Below, one piece after another: positions 8,172 to 15,893 of a stretch of DNA of 64,000 nucleotides. The position numbers and the translations under genes were made by a program. The DNA comes from Streptomyces sp. NBC_00190 (lineage in GTDB: Bacteria; Actinomycetota; Actinomycetes; Streptomycetales; Streptomycetaceae). Position 1 is the first letter of the stretch. Each line of letters starts with the position of its first letter. The stretch covers positions 1,922,001 to 1,986,000 of the forward strand of contig NZ_CP108131.1 in the NCBI RefSeq assembly GCF_036203305.1, given 5' to 3'. The notes below the pieces were generated by a model. That model was not told the origin of the DNA. It did no database searches and saw only the letters and a program-made list of their open reading frames with translations.

Positions 8172-9401
8172 TTACAGGGCCACGCCCAGGAGGGCGTCGA
8201 CCGTGCGGGAGACCAGGCCGGGGGCCGACTCGTCGTCGCCGTCGGAGGCGTTCTGCGCGTCCACCCAGCGGTCCACCGCCGCCAGCGCGGCAGGGGCGTC
8301 CAGGTCGTTCGACAGGGCCTCGCGGACCTCCTCGACCAGGGCGTCCGCCGGCAGCCCGTCCGGCCGCGACACGGCCGCGCGCCAGCGCTCCAGGCGGGCC
8401 ACCGCGTCCGCGAGCACCGCGTCCGTCCACTCCCAGTCGGCGCGGTAGTGGTGCGACAGCAGGGCCAGGCGGATCGCCGCCGGGTCGACCCCGGCCCGCC
8501 GCAGCGCTGAGACGAAGACGAGGTTGCCCTTCGATTTCGACATCTTCTCGCCGTGCAGGGCGACCATGCCCGCGTGTACGTACGCCTTGGCCATCGGGAA
8601 CTCGCCGGTCAGCGCCTGCGCGTGCGAGGCGCCCATCTCGTGGTGCGGGAACGCCAGGTCGGAGCCGCCGCCCTGGATGTCGAAGCCCATGCCCAGGTGG
8701 TCGAGGGCGATCGCCACGCACTCGATGTGCCAGCCCGGCCGGCCGCGGCCCAGCGAGCCGCCGTCCCAGCTCGGCTCGCCCGGACGCGCGGCCATCCACA
8801 GCATCGGGTCCAGCGGGTTCTTCTTGCCGGGCCGGTCGGGGTCGCCGCCCCGCTCCGCCGAGAGCAGCCGCATCGCGGCGGCGTCGAGGTTCGAGACCGC
8901 GCCGAAGTGCGGGTCGGCCTCGACCGAGAAGTAGACGTCGCCCTCCAGCTCGTAGGCCGCGCCCGCGTCCCGCAGCCGCTCGACCAGCGGCACGATGCCG
9001 GGTATGGCCTCGACGGCTCCGATGTAGTGCTGCGGCGGCAGCATGCGCAGGGCGGTCATGTCCTCACGGAAGAGGGCCGTCTCGCGTTCGGCGAGCTCGG
9101 TCCAGTCGTGTCCGTCGCGCAGCGCCCGCTCCAGGAGCGGGTCGTCCACGTCCGTGACGTTCTGGACGTAGTGGACCTGCCGCTTGGTGTCGAGCCACAC
9201 GCGCTGTACGAGGTCGAACGCGTTGTAGGTCGCCGCGTGACCGATGTGGGTCGCGTCGTACGGGGTGATGCCGCAGACGTAGATACGGGCGACGGGACCG
9301 GGGGCGAGGGTGATCGTCCCCTGGGTCGCGGTGTCGTGGATCTTGAGGTCGCGGCCCTTGCCAGGAAGGGCGGGGACCTCGGAAGCGGGCCAGGCATGCA
9401 T
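8172..9401 (-). CDS. mshC: Cysteine:GlcN-Ins ligase, mycothiol biosynthesis
   Basis: 409 residues. Joins L-cysteine to 1-D-myo-inosityl 2-amino-2-deoxy-alpha-D-glucopyranoside with ATP, the third enzymatic step of mycothiol synthesis. It is a cysteinyl-tRNA synthetase relative: the zinc-binding Cys in [16 protein letters not shown], the HIGH box at residues 52–55 and EKMSKSKGN near residue 284 are intact, but the tRNA-binding C-terminus is short, as in MshC and unlike CysS. The ATG at 9401 opens [10 protein letters not shown]. Mycothiol is the main low-molecular-weight thiol of actinobacteria. The gene follows the minus-strand SCO1664-family gene after 110 bp and could be co-transcribed. Confidence 0.96.
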   Translation of the reverse strand: MHAWPASEVPALPGKGRDLKIHDTATQGTITLAPGPVARIYVCGITPYDATHIGHAATYNAFDLVQRVWLDTKRQVHYVQNVTDVDDPLLERALRDGHDWTELAERETALFREDMTALRMLPPQHYIGAVEAIPGIVPLVERLRDAGAAYELEGDVYFSVEADPHFGAVSNLDAAAMRLLSAERGGDPDRPGKKNPLDPMLWMAARPGEPSWDGGSLGRGRPGWHIECVAIALDHLGMGFDIQGGGSDLAFPHHEMGASHAQALTGEFPMAKAYVHAGMVALHGEKMSKSKGNLVFVSALRRAGVDPAAIRLALLSHHYRADWEWTDAVLADAVARLERWRAAVSRPDGLPADALVEEVREALSNDLDAPAALAAVDRWVDAQNASDGDDESAPGLVSRTVDALLGVAL

Positions 9402-9511
9402 GGGTCGAGCCTAACCGGACGGATGTTCCGGAAACGAACCGGACCCGCACTGTTGTCTTGATCGGCACTCTTGCGGTCTGGCCGGATCTGTGCGTGCGGC
9501 GTGTGGCCTGT

Positions 9512-10321
9512 TCACACCGGCGGCCAGGGGATCGACGGCCACTGCCCGGACGGCTCCGGATGGATCCCGGTGCGCAGCAGCTCCGCCACCCGGCCCCGTA
9601 CGGCGGCCAGCTCGACCGCGGTGATCAGTTCGGCCAGCCGGGTGGCGAGCGGGGCTCCTTCGGCCAACTCGGCGGCCAGCGAGGCAAGTATCTCGCGTGC
9701 CTCGTCCGTCAGCGGCTCCCCGGCCCAGCCCCACAGGAGGGTGCGCAGTTTGTCCTCGGCGTGGAAGGTCACGCCGTGGTCGATGCCGTAGAGGCGGCCG
9801 TCGGGTGCGGGCAGCAGGTGGCCGCCCTTGCGGTCGCCGTTGTTGATCACTGCGTCGAGGACGGCGAGCCGGCGCAGCCGCGGGTCGTCGGCGTGCACGA
9901 GCAGGGCGGTGCGGCCTTCGCCGATGTCGGCGAGGGCGACGGCCTTCCAGCCCTCCGCCGCCTCCTCGCCCTGGACGAGCCCGAGCAGCTCGGCGCCGGG
10001 CGCCTCACCCTCCGGGGTCTCGATCCACCGCTGGACCATGCCCTCGCCGTACGGCCCGTCGCGGAGCACGGTGGCGGGCACCAGGCCCCAGCCGGTGGCC
10101 TCGGAGACCAGGTAGGCGGCGACCTCGCGCTGGGCGAGGCTCCCGTCGGGGAAGTCCCAGAGCGGGCGCTCGCCCTTGACCGGCTTGTACACGCAGTCGG
10201 CGCTCACGCCCTCGTACGTGACGGTGCACAGCAGGACGGCGTTGGACGCCTCCCTGATCCGGCCGACGACGGTCAGCTCGCCCTTGGCGAGCAGTTCCTC
10301 GATCTCCCCCGTGGCGGTCAC
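9512..10321 (-). CDS. SCO1664 family protein (PI3/4-kinase-like fold)
   Basis: 269 residues. Resembles the actinobacterial SCO1664 family, annotated from weak similarity to phosphatidylinositol 3/4-kinases. Visible features are VYKPVKGERPLWDFP (a lysine of the type that binds ATP), VINNGDRKGGHLL (catalytic-loop-like Asn–Asp) and YGIDHGVTFH (DHG in the place of a DFG-type metal motif). Its substrate is unknown. The GTG start at 10321 overlaps the TGA of the DUF3090 gene (GTGA), so the two are translationally coupled. It is conserved next to DUF3090 and a histidine phosphatase. Kinase activity is inferred from the fold. Confidence 0.8.
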   Translation of the reverse strand: MTATGEIEELLAKGELTVVGRIREASNAVLLCTVTYEGVSADCVYKPVKGERPLWDFPDGSLAQREVAAYLVSEATGWGLVPATVLRDGPYGEGMVQRWIETPEGEAPGAELLGLVQGEEAAEGWKAVALADIGEGRTALLVHADDPRLRRLAVLDAVINNGDRKGGHLLPAPDGRLYGIDHGVTFHAEDKLRTLLWGWAGEPLTDEAREILASLAAELAEGAPLATRLAELITAVELAAVRGRVAELLRTGIHPEPSGQWPSIPWPPV

Positions 10322-10908
10322 GCCTGGCGCCGGTAGCCGTTCTGGCGCGGGCAGACGTGCCCCTCCGGGTCCAGCGGCAGACTGCACAGCGGGCACGGCG
10401 GGCGGCCCGCGTTGACCACGTCCAGGGCCCGCTTGGCGAAGGCCCGGGCCTGGGCGCCGGTGAGGCGGACCCGCAGCATCGGCGGGCCGTTCTCCTCGTC
10501 CTGGAGCAGCCGCTCCTCCGCCTCGGCGAGATCCTCGTCCGACTCGGCTTCGAGTTCCACGAGGGCCTGCGCCTCGACGATCATGCGCTGCTCCTCGCCG
10601 TCCCAGGCCAGCGCCATGGTGCCGACGCGGAACTCCTCGTCGACGGGGACGTCCAGCGGCGCGGTGTCGGCGGCCTCGGCGGGGGCGACGGCCGGGACCG
10701 GGGCGTTGCCGCCGGTGCGCCGTACGACCTCGTCCAGCAGCTCGTCCATGCGCTCCGCCAGCGCCGCGACCTGGGTCTTCTCCAGGGAGACGCTGGTGAC
10801 GCGGGGGCCGGATGAGGCCTGCAGGAAGAACGTACGGCGTCCCGGCAGACCGACCGTGCCGGCCACGAAGCGGTCCGGGGGGTCGTAGAGGAACACCTGA
10901 CGGGGCAC
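10318..10908 (-). CDS. DUF3090 family protein
   Basis: 196 residues from the GTG at 10908, chosen because GGAG lies 6 nt upstream and the product then begins MPRQVFLYDPPDRFVAGTVG, as in the family; an ATG at 10959 would add 17 residues. The C-terminus carries a CPLC...C pair (PPCPLCSLPLDPEGHVC) resembling a zinc ribbon. The central part is acidic (EAESDEDLAEAEE). Function is unknown. It is the middle gene of the minus-strand unit phosphatase – DUF3090 – SCO1664 family and overlaps the latter by 4 nt, suggesting a joint role. Confidence 0.85.
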   Translation of the reverse strand: MPRQVFLYDPPDRFVAGTVGLPGRRTFFLQASSGPRVTSVSLEKTQVAALAERMDELLDEVVRRTGGNAPVPAVAPAEAADTAPLDVPVDEEFRVGTMALAWDGEEQRMIVEAQALVELEAESDEDLAEAEERLLQDEENGPPMLRVRLTGAQARAFAKRALDVVNAGRPPCPLCSLPLDPEGHVCPRQNGYRRQA

Positions 10909-10980
10909 GTCCGTCTCCAAGTCTCGGCGCAGGGCAAAGCTGCGCGTGTGCGGGCCCATCCACCCTACTGCGCCGTTCGA

Positions 10981-11685
10981 TCACGCCGCGCCCGCGCCGC
11001 CTCCCACGACCGCGTTCCCGCCGTCTTCCACTGCTTTGTCCGGCGTCTCGGAGCGCGGCACGAGCGCGCCGAAGTCCCCGGTGTCGCCCAGCCGGAACAC
11101 GAACGGCCGCGTGGGCGTGTAGCGGACGGCGGTCACGGAGCAGGGGTCGACGTGGATGCGCTGGAAGAGGTCCAGGTGCATGCCCAGGGCGTCGGCGACA
11201 AGGGACTTGATGATGTCGCCGTGGGAGCACATCAGGAAGACGGCGTCGCTCCCGTGCTCCTCCTCGATCCGCGTGTTCCAGTCCCGTACGGCCTCCACGG
11301 CGCGCGCCTGCATGGCGCGCATGGACTCGCCGCCGGGGAAGGCGGCCGCGGACGGGTGCTGCTGGACGATCTTCATCAGGGGCTCTTCGGCGAGTTCGGA
11401 GAGTTTGCGGCCCGACCAGTCGCCGTAGTGGCACTCGCCGATCCGCTCGTCGGTGTGCACCTCCAGGTCCGGCCGGGCGGCCAGCAGCGGTGCGAGCGTC
11501 TCCCGGCAGCGCTGGAGCGGGCTGGTGACGGCCGCGGCGAGCGGTACGCCCACGAGCCTCCCGGGCAGCGCGGCGGCCTGCTCGGCGCCGCGCTCGTCGA
11601 GGGCCACTCCCGGGGTCCATCCGGCGAGCAGTCCAGCGGTGTTGGCGGTGGACCGCCCGTGTCGTACGAGGATCAGCGTGGCCAT
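10981..11685 (-). CDS. Histidine phosphatase family protein (MSMEG_4193-like)
   Basis: 234 residues. Histidine (phosphoglycerate mutase-like) phosphatase: the catalytic RHG is in LILVRHGRSTANTAG at residues 5–19, the proton-donor Glu region in DERIGECHYGDWSGR, and the second catalytic His in VFLMCSHGDIIKSLVADALG. The MSMEG_4193-type family is of unknown substrate. The C-terminal 30 residues are variable. First gene of the unit with DUF3090 and the SCO1664 family; 72 bp separate it from DUF3090. Paired with a kinase-like protein it could form a phosphorylation cycle, which is inference only. Confidence 0.88.
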   Translation of the reverse strand: MATLILVRHGRSTANTAGLLAGWTPGVALDERGAEQAAALPGRLVGVPLAAAVTSPLQRCRETLAPLLAARPDLEVHTDERIGECHYGDWSGRKLSELAEEPLMKIVQQHPSAAAFPGGESMRAMQARAVEAVRDWNTRIEEEHGSDAVFLMCSHGDIIKSLVADALGMHLDLFQRIHVDPCSVTAVRYTPTRPFVFRLGDTGDFGALVPRSETPDKAVEDGGNAVVGGGAGAA

Positions 11686-11748
11686 GGCGCCAGCCTATGC
11701 TCTGGCGCCCAGGTGCGGGCGGGCCGCGGGCAGGGGAGAATGCCCCGC

Positions 11749-12732
11749 GTGATTGTGGACTGTGCGATTTACCGGGACGGCCGCCGCACCGAGGGGCCCG
11801 AGGACTTCTCGGACGCCCTGGACGAGGCGCGGGCGGCCGGTGACGCCTTCCTCTGGGTCGGCATGCACGAGCCGTCGGAGAAGGAATTCGAGTACGTCCG
11901 GAGCGAGTTCGGTCTGCACGCGCTGGCGGTGGAGGACGCGCTGACCGCGCACCAGCGCCCGAAGCTGGAGGTGTACGACGATTCGCTGTTCGTCGTCCTC
12001 AAACCGGTGATGTACGACGACGACACCGACACGGTGACCGCCGGCGAGCTGATGGTCTTCATCGGCGACTCCTTCGTGGTCACCGTCCGGCACGGCGAGG
12101 GGGCCCCGCTGACGGCCGTACGGCGCCGGCTGGAGCAGGAGCCCGACGTACTGCGGCACGGCCCCACGGCGGTGCTGTACGCGGTCTCCGACGCGGTGGT
12201 GGACCACTACATCGAGGTGGCGGCTGAGCTGCAGGCGGACCTGGAGGAGCTGGAGGCCGACGTCTTCGCCCCGAACGCCTCCGACACCAAGAACACCGCC
12301 TCCAGGATCTACGGCTTCAAGCGGCAGGTGCTGGAGTTCCGCCGGTCGACGAGCCCGCTGCTGCAGCCGATGAACCGGCTCGCCTTCGGGAACGTGCCCT
12401 TCGTCCACGACCACTCCCAGCCGTTCTTCCGCGACGTCGCCGACCACCTGACCAAGGCGAACGAGTACATCGAGGGCCTGGACCGGCTGCTGTCGGACGC
12501 TCTCGCCGCGCACCTGGCGCAGATGGGAGTCCGGCAGAACGACGACATGCGCAAGATCTCGGCCTGGGCGGCGATGGCGGCCGTCCCCACGATGGTGGCG
12601 GGGATCTACGGGATGAACTTCGACGTGATGCCGGAGCTGCGGCACGCCTGGGGCTATCCGGCGGTGATCGTGGTCATGGCGGGCGCGTGTCTGGGCCTGC
12701 ACCGCTTGTTCAAGCGCCGGGGCTGGCTCTAA
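11749..12732 (+). CDS. corA: Magnesium/cobalt transporter CorA-like
   Basis: 327 residues. Inner-membrane divalent cation channel (Mg2+, Co2+). There is a long cytoplasmic N-domain and a coiled-coil region (ELQADLEELEADVF), two C-terminal membrane helices, and the diagnostic YGMNF loop between them (GIYGMNFDVMPEL). The extreme C-terminus is basic (FKRRGWL), as in CorA. GTG at 11749 is preferred because AGGGGAG lies 10 nt upstream; an in-frame ATG at 11740 has only 1 nt between it and that site. Divergent from the phosphatase (63 bp gap) and convergent with the ferritin-like gene. Confidence 0.93.
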   Translation: MIVDCAIYRDGRRTEGPEDFSDALDEARAAGDAFLWVGMHEPSEKEFEYVRSEFGLHALAVEDALTAHQRPKLEVYDDSLFVVLKPVMYDDDTDTVTAGELMVFIGDSFVVTVRHGEGAPLTAVRRRLEQEPDVLRHGPTAVLYAVSDAVVDHYIEVAAELQADLEELEADVFAPNASDTKNTASRIYGFKRQVLEFRRSTSPLLQPMNRLAFGNVPFVHDHSQPFFRDVADHLTKANEYIEGLDRLLSDALAAHLAQMGVRQNDDMRKISAWAAMAAVPTMVAGIYGMNFDVMPELRHAWGYPAVIVVMAGACLGLHRLFKRRGWL

Positions 12733-12752
12733 GCGGCCTCGGGGAAGTAGGG

Positions 12753-13541
12753 CTACGCGAACTCGGGCGAGGTGAGCGGCGCTCCGTCCAGGGCGTCGCG
12801 CCGCTCGGGCATGGCGAGGCTGACCATCCGGTGCCAGCGGCTGAACCGCTCGTACGCGTACATCCCGTGGATGCCCGCGGCGAGCACGGCCGCCTTCGGC
12901 GCGGGCCAGCGCAGCAGTCGGCTCATGTGGTCCATGACGGCGAGGCTCACGTCCCGGTAGACGGCGATCTCGACGAGCGCGCTCTCCCGCAGCACCCCCT
13001 GGATGGTGCGGCCGTGTCCCGCCCGGACCAGGCGCAGCAACTCCTCGTGGCAGTAGGCGAGGTGGTTGTCCTCGTCGCGGCTGATCATGCGGATGGCCTT
13101 GCCGAGCTCGGGGTGGTCGCCGAAGTTCCTGACCAGCATGTCCATCTGGTCGGCGGCGCGCTGTTCGGTGACCCGGCTGTGCGCGAGGTAGACGACGATG
13201 TCGTGCTCGGTCAGCGGCTCCTCGCGGCGCAGCTTCTCGTGCGCGAGACCGATCCCGCGCCGCTCCAGCAGCATCGTGTAGTCGGTCTCGGGCGGTACGG
13301 GAACGGGCGGCAGCCCGCGCTTGCGGAGCAGCGCGTTGAAGATCCGCCCGTGCTTGTCCTCGTCGGCGCCGTGCCGGGTGATCTTGGGTGCCAGCCCGCG
13401 CATCGAGTCGGGCACGAGAGCCGCGATCCGGGCGTTCTCCCAGCCTCCCTGCGACTCCCCGCTGGCGGCGATGGAGCAGAACAGCTGGAAGGCGTCGTCG
13501 TTGTCGACGATCTCCTGGAACAGGCTGCGGGCAGAGAGCAT
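12753..13541 (-). CDS. Ferritin-like domain protein
   Basis: 262 residues from the ATG at 13541 (MLSARSLFQEIVDNDD). It is all-helical with repeated carboxylate/His patterns expected of a ferritin-like di-iron bundle: HGADEDKHGRIF, SRVTEQRAADQM and SRDEDNHLAYCHEE give E/D-x-x-H pairs. The family is widespread in Streptomyces with no assigned substrate; oxidative or membrane-linked roles are speculative. An in-frame TTG at 13553 would add four residues. It lies 21 bp from the end of corA, convergent. The 205 bp upstream to 13758 hold no gene I can support. Confidence 0.75.
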   Translation of the reverse strand: MLSARSLFQEIVDNDDAFQLFCSIAASGESQGGWENARIAALVPDSMRGLAPKITRHGADEDKHGRIFNALLRKRGLPPVPVPPETDYTMLLERRGIGLAHEKLRREEPLTEHDIVVYLAHSRVTEQRAADQMDMLVRNFGDHPELGKAIRMISRDEDNHLAYCHEELLRLVRAGHGRTIQGVLRESALVEIAVYRDVSLAVMDHMSRLLRWPAPKAAVLAAGIHGMYAYERFSRWHRMVSLAMPERRDALDGAPLTSPEFA

Positions 13542-13758
13542 GCAACGAGTCAAACTCCGGTTACCGGGGCGGGCAACCGATGGGTCGCGCTACTCGTCCG
13601 AATGAACGAACCAGGGGGATGGCCCACGGCGCGTAACCCGGGGGCCGCCCGGCGCGTTGTTGGCTGTGTCGGCCGTGGCGGGGAAGACCCCCCGAGCCCC
13701 CACCACGGCCGCAGACCTTCTTTCCCGGCCCTCAGCCCTCAGCCCCGAGCCCCGGGGG

Positions 13759-14808
13759 TCAGGCGAGGCCGGCCAGCTCCATGGCCTCAGTGCCGGCCCG
13801 CAGGGCGGCGATCCTCTCGTCCAGGGTGAATCCGGCCGGGGCCAGCGTGAGGGTGGTGACGCCGGCCTCCGCGTAGGCCCGCATCCCGTCCGCGATCCGC
13901 GCGACCGGGCCGAGCAGGGTGGTCGAGTCGATCAGCGAGTGCGGGACCGCCGCGGCGGCGCCGGTCTTGTCGCCCGCCAGGTACTTGTCCTGGACCTCGG
14001 CGGCTTCCTTCTCGTAGCCCATGCGCTGGGCCAGCTGGTTGTAGAAGTTCTGCTTCCGGCTGCCCATGCCGCCCACGTACAGGGCGGTGTACGGGCGGAA
14101 CATGTCGGCGAGCGCGTTCACGTCATCGCCGAGGGCCAGCGGCACGGTCGGGCAGACGTCGAAGCCCTCCATGGTCAGCCCGGCCTTCTCGCGGCCCGCC
14201 CGGATGTGGGTGAGCGCGGTCGCCTCCAGGTGCTCGGCGGCCGGGAAGATCAGCAGCGCGCCGTCGGCGATCTCGCCGGTCTGCTCCAGGTTCTTGGGCC
14301 CGATGGCGGCGATGTAGAGCGGGATGTGCTCGCGCTCGGGGTGCACGGTCAGCTTCAGCGGCTTGCCCGGGCCGCCGGGCAGCGGCAGGGTCCAGTGCTC
14401 GCCCTCGTACGAGAGGCGCTCGCGGCTCATCGCCTTGCGGACGATCTCCACGTACTCCCGGGTCCGCGCGAGCGGCTTGTCGAACTTGACGCCGTACCAG
14501 CCCTCGGAGACCTGCGGGCCGGAGACGCCGAGGCCGAGCCTGAAGCGGCCCTTGGTGAGCGAGTCGAGGGTGGCCGCGGTCATGGCCGTCATGGCGGGCT
14601 GACGGGCCGGGATCTGCAGGATCGCCGAGCCGACGTCGATCCGCTCGGTCTGGGCGGCGACCCAGGCGAGGACGGTCGGGGCGTCGGATCCGTAGGCCTC
14701 GGCCGCCCAGCAGACGTCGTAGCCGAGGCGGTCGGCCTCCTGCGCGACGGCGAGGTTGTCGGCGTCCATGCCCGCACCCCAGTAGCCGAGATTGATGCCG
14801 AGCCGCAT
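13759..14808 (-). CDS. LLM-class F420-dependent oxidoreductase
   Basis: 349 residues, luciferase-like (beta/alpha)8 barrel. N-terminal LGINLGYWGAGMD, then the family pattern of KGRFRLGLGVSGPQVSEGWYG and a flavin/F420 phosphate region AAIGPKNLEQTGEIADG. F420 use is inferred from the family, which in actinobacteria mostly binds F420; the substrate is unknown. The ATG at 14808 opens a divergent region with the aldo/keto reductase. A TTACCGATCAGTAA palindrome at 14829 lies 21 bp upstream, in promoter position. Confidence 0.88.
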   Translation of the reverse strand: MRLGINLGYWGAGMDADNLAVAQEADRLGYDVCWAAEAYGSDAPTVLAWVAAQTERIDVGSAILQIPARQPAMTAMTAATLDSLTKGRFRLGLGVSGPQVSEGWYGVKFDKPLARTREYVEIVRKAMSRERLSYEGEHWTLPLPGGPGKPLKLTVHPEREHIPLYIAAIGPKNLEQTGEIADGALLIFPAAEHLEATALTHIRAGREKAGLTMEGFDVCPTVPLALGDDVNALADMFRPYTALYVGGMGSRKQNFYNQLAQRMGYEKEAAEVQDKYLAGDKTGAAAAVPHSLIDSTTLLGPVARIADGMRAYAEAGVTTLTLAPAGFTLDERIAALRAGTEAMELAGLA

Positions 14809-14828
14809 GTGTCGTCCCCTTACCGAAT

Positions 14829-14842
14829 TTACCGATCAGTAA
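14829..14842. promoter_or_regulatory. TetR-type operator-like palindrome
   Basis: TTACCGATCAGTAA is symmetric at 12 of 14 positions, in the 101-bp gap between the divergent LLM oxidoreductase and aldo/keto reductase genes. No regulator gene is adjacent; the binder is unknown. Confidence 0.4.
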
Positions 14843-14909
14843 CGTGCGTGTCCGGGGACTGTAGCGCGCCCGGAGCCCATCCGTCAGCGCCCCAGTAGTC
14901 TCAGCGCTC

Positions 14910-15893
14910 ATGGAGCAGAGGCATCTCGGCCGCACCGGACTGCGCGTCTCCCGGATCGGCCTCGGCACCCTGACCTGGGGCCGCGACACCGGCGAGGAAG
15001 CCGCCGCCGAGCAGGTGAAGACGTTCTGGGAGGCGGGCGGCACGCTCGTCGACACGGCCGACGTGTACGGCGGCGGGGAGGCGGAGTACCTCCTCGGGCA
15101 GTTGGTGGGCGGGCTGGTCCCGCGCCGGGACCTGGTGATCGCGACCAAGGCGGGCAGCGTGCCGGATCCGGACCGGCGCTTCGACGGCTCGCGCGGGCAC
15201 CTGCTGGCCGCGCTCGACGCCTCGCTGGACCGGCTGGGCACCGATTACGTCGACCTCTGGCAGGTGCACGCCTTCGACCCGGCGACCCCGCTGGAGGAGA
15301 CCCTGCAGGCGCTGGACCTCGCCGTGAGCAGCGGCCGCGCCCGGTACGCCGGGGTGGCGGGCTTCTGCGGCTGGCAGCTGGCGAAGGCGGCCACCTGGCA
15401 GCTCGCGGTCCCGGGGGTACGGACCCGGCTGGCCTCGACGCAGATGGAGTACTCGCTGCTCCAGCGGGGCGTGGAGCGGGAGGTGCTGCCGGCCGCGCTG
15501 GACCTGGGCATCGGACTCCTCCCCTCCTCCCCGCTGGGGCGCGGGGTCCTGACGGGGAAGTACCGGGGCGGCGTCCCTGCGGACTCCCGGGGCGCCTCGC
15601 AGACCCTGGCCGCCCTGGTGGAGCCGTACCTGGACGAGGCCGCGGGCCGCATCGTGGACGCGGTGATGACGGCGGCCCAGGGACTGGCGGTGACCCCGCT
15701 CCAGGTGGCCCTGGCGTGGATCCGGGACCGGCCGGGGGTGGTCGCGCCGATCGTCGGCGCGCGGACGTCGGCGCAGCTCGCGGCGGCTCTGTCGGTGGAG
15801 GCCCTTAGTCTTCCGGAGGAGATCTGCCGGGCGCTGGACGATGTTTCGGCGCCCGTGCACCGCTACCCCGATCAGGACTGGAGCACTCTGTGA
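14910..15893 (+). CDS. Aldo/keto reductase
   Basis: 327 residues, NADPH-dependent (alpha/beta)8 barrel of the YajO/YghZ-like type. Starts RHLGRTGLRVSRIGLGTLTWG; the catalytic tetrad is seen as DTADVYGGGEAEYLLG (Asp and Tyr), VIATKAG (Lys) and DLWQVHAFDP (His). The C-terminal cofactor loop VVAPIVGARTSAQL is present. Substrate unknown. Its TGA overlaps the GTG of the next gene (GTGA at 15890–15893), so the two proteins are coupled in translation although their predicted roles differ. Confidence 0.92.
   Translation: MEQRHLGRTGLRVSRIGLGTLTWGRDTGEEAAAEQVKTFWEAGGTLVDTADVYGGGEAEYLLGQLVGGLVPRRDLVIATKAGSVPDPDRRFDGSRGHLLAALDASLDRLGTDYVDLWQVHAFDPATPLEETLQALDLAVSSGRARYAGVAGFCGWQLAKAATWQLAVPGVRTRLASTQMEYSLLQRGVEREVLPAALDLGIGLLPSSPLGRGVLTGKYRGGVPADSRGASQTLAALVEPYLDEAAGRIVDAVMTAAQGLAVTPLQVALAWIRDRPGVVAPIVGARTSAQLAAALSVEALSLPEEICRALDDVSAPVHRYPDQDWSTL

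Noticed and set aside
10322..11620. Long minus-strand frame joining SCO1664 to upstream genes (702 codons)
   Set aside because: The upper part is out of frame with two real genes (phosphatase and DUF3090); only the end from 10321 is coding.
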